Positions 34,510-43,753 of a stretch of 64,000 bases of DNA are shown piece after piece. The stretch is from Flavobacterium davisii. Lineage in GTDB: Bacteria; Bacteroidota; Bacteroidia; Flavobacteriales; Flavobacteriaceae. A model generated the notes under the pieces. It was not told where the DNA came from, did no database searches, and was given only the letters and a program-made list of their open reading frames with translations. Position numbers and translations under genes: made by a program. Location of the stretch: NCBI RefSeq assembly GCF_019565505.1, contig NZ_CP067378.1, forward strand, positions 1,922,001 to 1,986,000, written 5' to 3'. Within the stretch, counting starts at the first letter, position 1, and each line of letters starts with the position of its first letter.

Positions 34510-36218
34510 ATTGGATTCAGTAACACCATCGCAAGTGGTTATTCTATATCTGGAAATTTTCCCAAAGATTATTCAGACACCTATTGTGGAGCTCAAGTAT
34601 TAGATACAGACAAAGACGGAGTACTTGACTTTAAAGAAGACGGTAAGCGTTTAGATAACTGTCGTTTTACTTTTAATCCTGATCAGAAAGATACTGATGG
34701 AGATGGTTATGGCGATGTATGTGACAATTGTGAAAAGTACAATCCAACCCCCAATCCAACGAATTTAGACTACCAATTAGATACCGATGGAGATGGTGTA
34801 GGTGACGATTGTGACAACTGTAAATACAAGTACAACCCTAGAATAGATTATGAAATAATAGATCCAAAAGATCAAGAAGCTTTATCTAAAAGAAAAGGGA
34901 ATCCTACCTATTTATCTATAAACAATCAATATCAATCAGATAGAGATGAAGACGGATTTGGAGATGGATGTGATAATTGTATTGATACTAAAAACGGTAA
35001 ATTAGAAGGACAAACAGACGCTAATGGGAATCAGTTAGATGCAGACCAAGACGGGATAGGGGATATTTGTGAAGGTATTGATCAAGGAAAAGCTATAGTT
35101 GAAATAGAAAGACCAGCAAAAGAGACATATCGTTTTGTAGGAGATAAAAACTATGAATTAACCAATCATTTAGGAAATGTGCTTTCAGTTATTACAGATC
35201 GTAAATTATTTATTGGAAATTCAGCAAATAATTTTACCTTTATGCCAGACGTTCTTAGTTATAATGACTATTACCCTTTTGGTAGCTTGATTCCAAACCG
35301 CCACGGCTCAAGCACAGCCTACCGTTATGGCTTCCAAGGACAGGAGAAAGATGACGAAATTAAAGGGGAAGGGAACTCGTTGAATTATACGTTTAGGATG
35401 CACGATTCGAGGATGGGAAGGTTTTTTGCAATTGACCCGTTATTTAAAGATTACCCATATAATTCACCTTATGCATTTAGTGAGAATAGGGTTATGGATG
35501 CAGTTGAACTTGAAGGGCGTGAAGCGTTTTATATTCATGGTACAGTTTTGCAAATGTTTGGTGGTAGAGAATCAACTTTTACTTTTGAAAAAAATGATAA
35601 CGGAACTAATAAATACATTGTTGATAGAATTACTCCAGTTTTAGGTAACAAAACCTCAAATGTTGATTTTGTTTGGGACGGTGGTAATTCAGACGATTCG
35701 AGACACGCTGCTGCTGAACAACTTGTTGAGCATGTATTAAAAAACAGAAATCCCGGAGAACCAATTTCGTTAGTTGGACATAGTCATGGGGGTAATGTGG
35801 CAATTGAAGCAGCAAATATTTTGGTTAAAAAACATAAAATCCAACCTAATGAAATAAAGATTGTAGCAATTAATACACCTCGTGAAGAGGATATTACTTT
35901 AAATAATTCTGATGTCACCTTATATTCTATAAATGCAAGAGGGGATTTAATTCAACAATTAGGAAGTGATTATGGTTCGCCAAATCATACCCCACAAGAA
36001 AATGTTGATATTAGTGTATATTATGATGACCAGATTGGAGGTGCTGATGTTAATCACGTTGGACCTGCTAAAAGTAATGTTAAAGAGTGGGCACCGAAAT
36101 TGGAAGAAAAAATGAAAGAGGAAAAACAGAAAACGGAAACTTATCAGAAAAAATTAGAGGAGCATAAGAAAAAAAATCCATATGATTATATCGATGAAAA
36201 AAAGAATCTAAAAAATAA
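34510..36218 (+). CDS. orphan Rhs tip with GxSxG lipase-like toxin, 5'-truncated
   Basis: A frame opens after stops at 34504-34509 with no start codon until 35179, so this is a displaced tip without its Rhs body. Residues 25-190 hold aspartate-rich thrombospondin-type-3 repeats with Cys (DTDGDGYGDVCDNC, DTDGDGVGDDCDNC, DADQDGIGDICEG). The Rhs core follows (35266-35516), then a toxin with FYIHGT, PISLVGHSHGGNVAIEAANI (GxSxG serine hydrolase) and the late GGADVNHVGPAK, which supplies a likely catalytic His. It is probably a phospholipase. The frame now runs into the next gene; one extra A in the A7 tract at 36197-36203 would end it at 36218 with ESKK. About 569 residues. Confidence 0.65.
35266..35516 (+). 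repeat. Rhs core direct repeat, copy 2
   Basis: 251 bp aligning without gaps to 32673-32923. The two copies lie 2.6 kb apart in the same orientation and the same reading frame. Recombination between them would put the lipase tip onto the complete Rhs body and remove the first toxin and immunity genes. Confidence 0.9.
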
Positions 36219-36222
36219 TAAT

Positions 36223-36747
36223 ATGAAAAAGAAACCTATATCATTTTTGATAATTTCAATTTTCTTGATTTCCTGTGCTCAAAAAAAAGTATGTAATGTT
36301 GAACCTATTTCCTCTACGTTGCTTAACATTAAAACTATTAAAGGTGATTTAGTTTTTAAAAATGAAAAAGGGAAATTAGACACATTGGTTTTAAAGGAAT
36401 CTTATAATAGTATTTCTAAACATGAAATAAAAACATTAATGAATAAAACCGAATGTGAACATACTATTGGTTATAAATATGATTCAAAAAATAAGTTTGG
36501 AACAATTGCTCTTAGACTTGATAAAGATGAAAACAAAAACTACTCATTGTTAATTAATGGATTTTGTTTTGATGAAGATATTTCAACTGATGAAATTGGG
36601 CTTATCAAAGAATCAACGAAAGTAATCAAAGTTGATACATGTAATTTATCAAATTACAAAGAAATCGGATTCAAAAAATTTAAAATCGATTACTTTATTA
36701 CTAGAGATAATGATGTTTGGAAACCAATTGGTAATATTCCAAATTAG
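36223..36747 (+). CDS. lipoprotein, candidate immunity protein for the lipase tip
   Basis: A 174-residue protein with its own ATG at 36223 and a lipoprotein signal peptide: MKKKPISFLIISIFLIS|C with Cys18. The mature domain has several Cys (KVCNVEPIS, MNKTECEHTIGYKYDSKNKF, INGFCFDEDIS) and mixed beta structure. In the printed sequence it is in frame with the toxin and would be read as one fused protein, but a lipoprotein signal in the middle of a toxin makes no sense. With the A7-tract correction it starts 4 bp after the toxin stop. A periplasm-facing lipoprotein fits immunity against a membrane-attacking lipase. Confidence 0.65.
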   Translation: MKKKPISFLIISIFLISCAQKKVCNVEPISSTLLNIKTIKGDLVFKNEKGKLDTLVLKESYNSISKHEIKTLMNKTECEHTIGYKYDSKNKFGTIALRLDKDENKNYSLLINGFCFDEDISTDEIGLIKESTKVIKVDTCNLSNYKEIGFKKFKIDYFITRDNDVWKPIGNIPN

Positions 36748-36772
36748 GAAATAACACAAAAAAACAAACCCG

Positions 36773-36791
36773 ATAGCGGAAAGAATTTCCG
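36773..36791. repeat. short hairpin after the lipoprotein gene
   Basis: An imperfect AGCGGAAA/TTTCCGCT stem 25 bp after the lipoprotein stop, with no strong T-run. It could be a weak terminator. Confidence 0.35.
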
Positions 36792-36871
36792 CTGCAACTT
36801 CTAAAAAATTCTAGCATAAAAGGTTTATTGCAAGAAACTATTTTGTAAATGAAGGAGTTATGATTGTATTA

Positions 36872-36901
36872 TGTCTTGTCCTGAAATAGGTTTACACAAA
36901 A
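36872..36901 (+). mobile_element. insertion-sequence terminus
   Basis: This 30-mer reads TGTCTTGTCCTGAAATAGGT followed by TTACACAAAA and directly precedes the transposase fragment starting at 36912. It matches the inverted remnant at 7877-7906. It is the left end of the element. Confidence 0.7.
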
Positions 36902-36911
36902 GTGTAAAAAT

Positions 36912-37169
36912 ATGGAAAGATACTCAGTAAAATATTCTACAAAGTGGCAATCAAGATATTCAGAAGAATTTAAAAGATTTGTTTGTAATGATTATCTAAC
37001 CGGTTCAATGACCAAAAAAGAAGTTGAGTTAAAACATAATCTTGGAAATGGTCGACTTACTTATTGGTTAAGAGAAAGAGGTTTTGATGTTTTAAAAACA
37101 AGAATTGCATCTTTACCTGATATGAAATCCCCCGTTCCCGCCCGAATCCTTTCGTGTGGTAAGAGATAA
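36912..37169 (+). pseudogene. truncated transposase (helix-turn-helix part)
   Basis: An 85-codon frame. Residues 9-55 (YSTKWQSRYSEEFKRFVCND, YLTGSMTKKEVELKHNLGNG, RLTYWLRERGF) are the helix-turn-helix part of an IS3-type OrfA-like transposase common in flavobacteria. The sequence leaves the family after about residue 65 and ends in a locally GC-rich stretch (37128-37160). No catalytic DDE part follows, so this is a 3'-truncated copy. Confidence 0.65.
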
Positions 37170-37178
37170 ATAAAAGCA

Positions 37179-37206
37179 AAAAGCAACTCAAAAATGGGTT
37201 GCTTTT
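37179..37206 (+). terminator. hairpin terminator
   Basis: AAAAGCAACTC (37179-37189) pairs with GGGTTGCTTTT (37196-37206), with two G-T pairs, across the loop AAAAAT. Confidence 0.55.
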
Positions 37207-37218
37207 ATAAAATACTAA

Positions 37219-37242
37219 AAAACACGCTTACGGGCGTGTTTT
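37219..37242 (+). terminator. second copy of the ACACGC hairpin
   Basis: AACACGC (37221-37227) pairs with GCGTGTT (37234-37240) across TTACGG, followed by a T-run. It has the same stem as the terminator at 34267-34292. The two copies bracket the orphan Rhs cassette. Confidence 0.6.
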
Positions 37243-37373
37243 CTCCTATATTTTTGTAACCTAAAAAAGGTTTTTTTAATTTTATTTTATTACTCTTTAA
37301 AAGAAGTGTACTTTTACCAGTCAGAATACTAAAAAAATATTTTTAGAGTTTATATTAAAAAAATTATAGTCGT

Positions 37374-39981
37374 TTGAAAAATTATCGTTTAATATATATA
37401 GCATCTTTTGGATTGTGCGCATTAATAATTGCCTGTTCAACCAAAAAAGATACATTAATCACCAGAAATTGGCATGCTTTAAACTCTAAGTATAATACGG
37501 TATATAACGGAGAGGTGGCCCTGCAGGCAGGAATAGAAGAGTTAAGAAAAGGATATGTAGATGATTTTTGGGAAATTTTACCCGTTGAACGCATGCAAAT
37601 AGAAGAAGAAAACGTCTTACCGGACAAAAAGGGAAAAACGCCAATTTCACACGTGCAGAAGATAAAGCCGTAAAAGCGATTCAAAAACATTCTATGAATA
37701 TTGAAGGTAGTGAACGGAATTCCCAAATGGATGAAGCACATCTATTACTAGGGAAATCCCGTTATTATGATAAAAGATTTATTCCCGCATTAGAAGCTTT
37801 TAACTATATCCTATATAAGTACTCTAATTCAGATAAAATTTATGAAGCTAAAGTATGGAGAGAGAAAACAAATGTTCGATTAGAAAATGATGCATTAGCA
37901 ATTAAAAATCTGACCTTACTTTTAAAAAGATATGATTTACCGCCTCATATAAAAGCGGATGCTAATGCACTATTAGCACAAGCTTACATTAATTTAGAAG
38001 AAAAACAAAAAGCAGTAACACCCATAAAAAAAGCAATTGAATATACCTCTAACAAAGAAGAAAAATCCCGTTATAGCTTTATTTTAGGTCAACTATATGA
38101 ACAACTAAAACATAAAGATAGTGCTTATTTAGCCTTTCAAGAGGTTATTAATATGAAAAGGCAGTCGCCTCGTATATATGTTATGCAAGCCCATGCTAAA
38201 CAAGCAGGTTTAATAGATAATACAAAAGATACATTGCTTTTTGTTAAGAAATATGCTAAATTGTTGAAAAACAGAGAAAATCGTCCATATTTAGATCTTC
38301 TACATCATCAGGTTGCACTCTTTTATGATCAACTAAAAATGCAAGAAAGAGCTAAAAAATATTATAATAAATCATTAAAATCGATTTCAAGTGATAGCTA
38401 CCTAACAGCTTCTAATTATAGAAATTTAGCTAAAATTTATTTTGATCAAACAAAATATGAAACAGCAGGGAAGTATTATGATAGTACCTTAACTAAATTC
38501 ACTAAAAAGAATAAAGAATATTTTATAATAGAAAAGAAAAGGAAAAATTTAGATGAAGTTATAAAGTATGAAAATATAGCTAAAAAGAATGATAGTATTA
38601 TTTCACTGACAGCCATGTCAGATGAAGAACGTACCTCTTACTTTCAAAAATATATACAAAAAATAAAAAAAACAGATTCATTACAAGTTGTACTAAATCA
38701 AAAAAAACAGACAATAGAAGAAAATCGTGAACAAAACCGTCAACAAAATGAAAATTTATTTTTTGATCCCAATGTAGTACCTACTCCGGGAGGAGGAAAA
38801 GAAATTAATTCATTACAGTTAAATAATTCAAAAAATTCATTTTATTTTTACAATCCTTCTACTGTAGCTTACGGAAAAATTGAATTCACAAAAAAATGGG
38901 GTAAACGCGCATTAATTGATAATTGGAGATGGATTGTACAAACGCAAAATCAAAAAAAAGAGCAGATAAATTCTATAGATTCAGAAACAGCTAAAAAGAA
39001 TCAGATAAAGAAATTGTTGACGAAAAATACACTCCAAAATTTTATATAGATAAGCTACCTACATCAAAAATAATAATAGATAGCCTAATAAAAGAAAGAA
39101 ATAATGCCTATTATAACTTAGGATTAATTTATAAAGAAAAATTCTTTGAAAATAAAGTATCAGAAGAACGTTTCGAAAAATTATTAGCAAATAACCCCGA
39201 GGAACGTTTTATCCTTCCAGCTAAATATAATTTATTTCGGTTATATGAAGTTTCTGATTCAGAAAAAGCACAAAAATTAAAACTAGCTATTTTAGCTAAT
39301 TATCCTAATACCCGATATGCACAATTAGTTAGTGGGCAAATATCCGAAAATAGAGATCCAGAAGCTCCTATTGAAGTATATAAGGATTGTATTGAAATGT
39401 TTGAAAAACAAGAATATAAAGCAGTATTAAACAAGATAGATAAGTCCGTAGTATTATTTTCAGGTGATCCGTTATTACCTAAATTTGAATTATTAAAAGT
39501 TTTAGTTTGTGGTAAATTACAAGGACTAAATGCTTATAGAGAAGGAATACAAAAAGTATTAAAAACTTACCCTGATACAGAAGAAGCAACAAAGGCAGAC
39601 GAAATTTTACATATAGATATTCCAAAAATGGAACAAATGACCTTGTCAGCAGATACAGCTTCTACTAAGTGGAAAGTTTTGTATAAAGTAGGACCTAAAG
39701 AAGATAAAGCTACAAAAAACTTAATAGAAAAGTTAGAAAAATATATAAAAGAGAAACAATATTACAAGTTTTTTGTATCTTACGATATATATAATGAAAT
39801 TGATAATTTTGTCGTAGTTCATGGCATATCTTCTCGTGAATATGCACGTTTTCTAATCGAATTATTGGCTAAAACAAAAGGTTACGAAGTAAAAGAAAAC
39901 GCGACTGTTATTTCAAGTCAAAATTATTCAGTCATTCAAACCAAGAAAAATTTAAATGAATATCTACAACTAAAACTTTAA
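37374..39981 (+). CDS. sprE: type IX secretion/gliding motility lipoprotein SprE/PorW (two frameshifts)
   Basis: About 869 residues after restoring one A near 37640 and one near 38995, a length typical of SprE. The start is a TTG codon at 37374 (MKNYRLIYIASFGLCALIIA), giving a lipoprotein signal with Cys21 followed by STKKD. The region after it (RNWHALNSKYNTVYNGEVAL and DDFWEILPVERMQIEEE) is the conserved SprE/PorW opening. The middle is a run of tetratricopeptide repeats with a charged, Gln-rich linker. SprE/PorW is a periplasmic lipoprotein needed for T9SS secretion and gliding, thought to link the outer-membrane translocon to the motor complex. The window also encodes T9SS cargo proteins (6.1, 55.6, 56.5 and 57.8 kb). 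Confidence 0.88.
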
Positions 39982-39984
39982 TTT

Positions 39985-40371
39985 ATGTTTGACAAAAAAC
40001 CCAAAAATTACACAGACCTACTAGGGAAAACGAATCGTATTGTGGAAGGAACTACAATAAAAGGGGATATTGAATCAATTGCAGATTTTAGACTAGATGG
40101 TCACTTAATAGGTAATTTTAACTCGAAAGCTAAATTAGTGGTAGGTCCCGCAGGAAGTGTTTTGGGGGATATAAACGCCCAAAATGTAGATATAGAAGGA
40201 AAAGCAGAAGGTAGAATAAATGTAGAAGAAATCCTAAATGTAAAAGCAACAGCTACTATAAATGGAGATGTAAGTTGTGGGAAGTTAGCAGTCGAACCCG
40301 GAGCTAAATTTACAGCAACTTGTGTGATGAGAACAATAGCCCCTTCATTAAATGTAGTAAATGGAGAATAA
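39985..40371 (+). CDS. bactofilin family protein
   Basis: A 128-residue cytoskeletal bactofilin. The beta-helical core is clear: NRIVEGTTIKGDIESIADFR, LDGHLIGNFNSKAKLVVGP, GSVLGDINAQNVDIEGKAEG, INVEEILNVKATATINGDVS. It polymerises without nucleotide and typically marks membrane sites. It starts 4 bp after sprE and overlaps the next gene by 11 bp, so it is coupled to both. The neighbourhood between sprE and the ATP synthase genes is conserved in flavobacteria. Confidence 0.9.
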   Translation: MFDKKPKNYTDLLGKTNRIVEGTTIKGDIESIADFRLDGHLIGNFNSKAKLVVGPAGSVLGDINAQNVDIEGKAEGRINVEEILNVKATATINGDVSCGKLAVEPGAKFTATCVMRTIAPSLNVVNGE

Positions 40372-40591
40372 CAAGGAAGAACAAGAAAAATTTAAAGGAA
40401 ATAAATGGCTCTCCTTAGTTGCTATTCCCTCACAAATGGGAGTAACCATTTATCTATTTTATAAATTAGGAGCATGGTTAGATCAATCGTATCCTAATCC
40501 TTATTTTTATTATGATAAAATATTAACACTATTCGGAGTCTTTATAGCTTTGTATAATGTTATCAAACAAGTTAATGAAATTAATAAATAA
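40361..40591 (+). CDS. AtpZ/AtpI family membrane protein
   Basis: A 76-residue protein with two membrane helices (SLVAIPSQMGVTIYLFYKLG and FYYDKILTLFGVFIALYNVI). The length and position just upstream of atpB match AtpZ/AtpI proteins, which assist c-ring assembly or ion supply for F0F1 ATP synthase. It overlaps the bactofilin gene by 11 bp and shares one base with the following gene. Confidence 0.75.
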   Translation: MENNKEEQEKFKGNKWLSLVAIPSQMGVTIYLFYKLGAWLDQSYPNPYFYYDKILTLFGVFIALYNVIKQVNEINK

Positions 40592-40962
40592 TGCTTATTC
40601 AAGAATTTTCTAAAAAGCTATTCCTTATAGGGCTGGCTTTTTATTTGCTTAATATTGGTTATTTACTTTTATCAAATGAAGTCATTGTGCCAGCTTTACA
40701 TATAATACACGGTTTCTTTTTGTTTTTTTACCTATTAGCAATTACAATCATGGCATTTCTGTTAGAAAATAAAAAAGATATAGTAGGAGTAGGTTTTTTA
40801 GTAGTAATTACCAATCTTTTTATATTTACATATATTTTAAATCAATGGTTAATCCAAAATAATTTCGTCTTTTCTAAATGGAACTTCTTTGTTTTATTTA
40901 TGGCGTATTTAACTACAACAACTTTTTTAGTGGCTAAAAAATTAAATCAAATTAAATTTTAA
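40591..40962 (+). CDS. four-helix membrane protein, DUF6168-like
   Basis: A 123-residue protein with four predicted membrane helices and short loops. It starts on the last base of the AtpZ-like gene, with its end 163 bp before atpB. I recall a DUF6168 family at this place in flavobacterial ATP synthase loci, but the function is unknown. Confidence 0.6.
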   Translation: MLIQEFSKKLFLIGLAFYLLNIGYLLLSNEVIVPALHIIHGFFLFFYLLAITIMAFLLENKKDIVGVGFLVVITNLFIFTYILNQWLIQNNFVFSKWNFFVLFMAYLTTTTFLVAKKLNQIKF

Positions 40963-41081
40963 CTAACTGATTTGATGTATTTAAAGGGGTTTAAAGGGTT
41001 TGTGTAAACATTGAATTTAAATTTGAAGAAAGATTCATATATTTTTTTTTGAGCAATCGTTTTTCATATAAATAAAAAATG

Positions 41082-41089
41082 TACCTTTG
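41082..41089 (+). promoter_or_regulatory. -7 element before atpB
   Basis: TACCTTTG matches TAnnTTTG, 36 bp before the atpB start. I see no TTG at the canonical spacing. It suggests that atpB-E-F-H-A-G has its own promoter. Confidence 0.5.
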
Positions 41090-41125
41090 CACCGAAATTT
41101 ACGAACATAGAAATTTTTCATTCCT

Positions 41126-42332
41126 ATGATGATTACAAGAAAACCTGTATCATTACTAATGTCGGCCTTTATAGGCTTATTCTCTTGGGTAGCAATGGCT
41201 AACCCTATGAAGGATTCTACTCATGTAACTGAAAAATCAGTTCATGAAAAACATGCAATTGTTCATGACACAGCTCATGCTGAAGCTACAGCTACACACG
41301 CTGAAGGTGAACATGCAACTGCTGATCATGGAGGTCCTGTTGATCAGAAACCAGAAGTGCAAGCATTTATCAAACATCACCTATTAGATTCGCATGATTT
41401 TAATCTATATGTAGATGGAGAAACGGGACATCATGTAGGTTTCCCGTTGCCAGTTATCTTATTTGATAATGGTCTTCATGTGTTTATGTCATCTGCTTTT
41501 CATAACGAAAAAGAATTAGCTGAAGTAGATGGTAACTTCTACAAAATGGTACACGGTGTGATTTATAAATCAGATGCTGAAGGTACAATTACCAATAACG
41601 AACACGGTCACCCAACGAATGCAAAACCATTGGATTTTTCGATCACTAAAAACGTATTTTCGTTATTAGTTACGGCAATCTTAATTTTCTTTGCTTTCAC
41701 TTCGTTAGCTAAAACGTATAAAAAGGAAATCCACTTCCAACAGGTTTTGGTCGTGTGTTAGAGCCTCTAGTAATTTATGTGCGTGATGAAATTGCTCGTC
41801 CAAACATTGGTGAGAAAAAATACAAAAAATTCATGCCGTATTTATTAACGGTATTCTTCTTAATCTGGACTTTAAACTTAATCGGTTTAACTCCATTAGG
41901 AATTAACGTAACAGGTAATATTGCGGTAACTTTATGTTTAGCATTATGTACTTTAATTATTACAAATGTAAGTGCTAATGCAGATTACTGGAAACACATA
42001 TTCTGGATGCCGGTGTACCAGTGCCAATGAAAATCGTTTTAGCTCCAATTGAAGTATTAGGTATTTTTACAAAACCATTCTCGTTAATGATTCGTTTATT
42101 TGCAAACATCACAGCAGGTCACTCTGTAGTAATGGGATTAATTGCGATTATCTTCTTATTCAAACAACAATTAACAGCAGGTGGAGCTGTAGGAGTGTCG
42201 TTAGCTTTAACGTTATTTATCTCAGTAATTGAGTTGTTAGTAGCGTTCTTACAAGCGTTCATCTTTACTATGTTATCATCATTGTTTATCGGTATGGCGG
42301 TTCAAGATCACCACCACGATGAGCATCATTAA
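41126..42332 (+). CDS. atpB: F0 ATP synthase subunit a (two frameshifts)
   Basis: About 402 residues after restoring one base near 41722 and one G near 42013. Subunit a forms the proton half-channels against the c-ring. A signal-like segment (residues 6-25) is followed by a His-rich extension, about residues 28-75, with HVTEKSVHEKHAIVHDTAHA-type sequence; this is longer than in most bacteria. The membrane core carries LEPLVIYVRDEIARPNIGEK and, near the end, KPFSLMIRLFANITAGHSVV, which holds the essential Arg. The C-terminus VQDHHHDEHH is again His-rich. Both shifts are in short homopolymers. Confidence 0.92.
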
Positions 42333-42393
42333 TAGAATAAAAAAGTAGAATTTTTTTAAAAAAATTGTTTAATTATTATATAAATCTTTTATT

Positions 42394-42588
42394 ATGACAA
42401 TTCCAAATTTAGTAGGTGCTGGTTTAATCGTAATCGGAGCTGGTTTAGGTTTAGGTAAAATTGGTGGATCTGCAATGGATGCTATTGCTCGTCAACCTGA
42501 AGCTGCTGGTAAAATCCAAACAGCGATGATCATCATCGGTGCCTTATTAGAAGGTTTAGCATTCGGTGCCTTAATCTTAGGTGCTTAA
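42394..42588 (+). CDS. atpE: F0 ATP synthase subunit c
   Basis: A 64-residue two-helix proteolipid. The polar loop reads ARQPEAAGKI, and the proton-binding carboxylate is Glu53 in IGALLEGLAF. It forms the rotor ring. It sits between atpB and atpF and is intact. Confidence 0.96.
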   Translation: MTIPNLVGAGLIVIGAGLGLGKIGGSAMDAIARQPEAAGKIQTAMIIIGALLEGLAFGALILGA

Positions 42589-42677
42589 TCAGAATTTAAA
42601 TTACGCTTTGCAACGGTTGGTTGCAAAGTGTAATTTTATTTAACCTATTTTTATTAATTAAACAGAAAACATCAATA

Positions 42678-43177
42678 ATGGAAAAAATATTTAACGATTT
42701 TGGATACGGTCTATTCTTTTGGCTAGTTGTAATTTTAACCATCTTAATTGTATTATTAGCTAAATTCGCTTGGAAGCCTATCATGGAATCTATAGAAACT
42801 CGTGAAGAAGGTATTCGTAGTGCATTACAAGCAGCTGAAAATGCTAAAAAGAAATGCAAGAATTACAAGCTAATAACGAGCGTATCTTAAATGAAGCACG
42901 TACTGAACGCGATACAATGTTAAAAGAAGCGCGTGAGATTAAAGAAAAAATGATTGCTGATGCTAAAGAAGAAGCGCAAACGCAAGGTGCTCGTTTAATC
43001 GAACAAGCTAAAGCTGCTATCGAAAGTGAAAAAAATGCAGCAATGGCGGAATTAAAAACACAAGTTTCTGCTTTATCTTTGCAAATTGCAGAGAAAATAT
43101 TAAAAGACCAATTGTCTAGCAATGACTCTCAAGTAAAATTAGTTGAGAGAATGTTGGATGAAGTGAAATTAAACTAA
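42678..43177 (+). CDS. atpF: F0 ATP synthase subunit b (one frameshift)
   Basis: About 166 residues once one A is restored near 42851. The stator stalk has one N-terminal membrane helix (GYGLFFWLVVILTILIVLLA) followed by a long charged coiled coil (LQAAENAKKEMQELQ after repair, then EAREIKEKMIADAKEEAQ). I chose ATG 42678 because MEKIFNDFGYG begins as the family does; the upstream ATG 42621 adds a non-family leader inside the atpE-atpF gap. Confidence 0.92.
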
Positions 43178-43187
43178 TACGAGAAGT

Positions 43188-43721
43188 ATGTCAGGTAATA
43201 GAGCTGCAATACGATACGCAAAAGCAATTTTAGATATTGCTACTTCTAAGAGTCTTGCTCAAGAAGTAAACAACGATATGAATTTAATTGCTAAAACGAT
43301 CCAAAATAATGCTGAACTAGCGTCATTTATTGCTAATCCAACTTTAAAAATCGAAGTAAAGAGTAATGCCTTGTTAGAGGTGTTTAAAGAAACAGGGGCA
43401 GTAACTAAATCATTATTCCAGTTATTATTAGAAAACAAACGTTTTGAACTTTTAGACAAAGTAGCTACGCAGTATACAAAATTGTATGATGAAGCAAATG
43501 GAGTAGAAGTGGCAACAGTCACTACAGCTTTTGCAATCACTCCAGAATTAGAAGCTAAAGTATTAGCTAAAGCAGCTACTTTAACAACTAAAAAAGTTAC
43601 TTTAAAAAATATTGTAGATCCAGCTATCATTGGCGGATTTGTATTAAGAATTGGCGATAAGCAATACAATGCTTCAGTAGCTAATAGTTTATTAACATTA
43701 AAGAGAGAATTGAGTAATTAA
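43188..43721 (+). CDS. atpH: F1 ATP synthase subunit delta
   Basis: A 177-residue stator subunit that ties F1 to subunit b. The N-terminal helix bundle starts [17 protein letters not shown]; the C-terminal block [20 protein letters not shown] is the delta/OSCP signature. It lies 10 bp after atpF and 32 bp before atpA and is intact. Confidence 0.95.
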   Translation: MSGNRAAIRYAKAILDIATSKSLAQEVNNDMNLIAKTIQNNAELASFIANPTLKIEVKSNALLEVFKETGAVTKSLFQLLLENKRFELLDKVATQYTKLYDEANGVEVATVTTAFAITPELEAKVLAKAATLTTKKVTLKNIVDPAIIGGFVLRIGDKQYNASVANSLLTLKRELSN

Positions 43722-43753
43722 TTATAACACGAAAGTGTAAAAATTATAAAACA

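Noticed and set aside
35179..36747. Single fused toxin-immunity protein
   Set aside because: A lipoprotein signal peptide in mid-protein and a nearby A7 tract that restores a stop make two genes far more likely.
42596..43122. Minus-strand frames opposite atpF
   Set aside because: They are shadows of the strongly supported atpF coding sequence.
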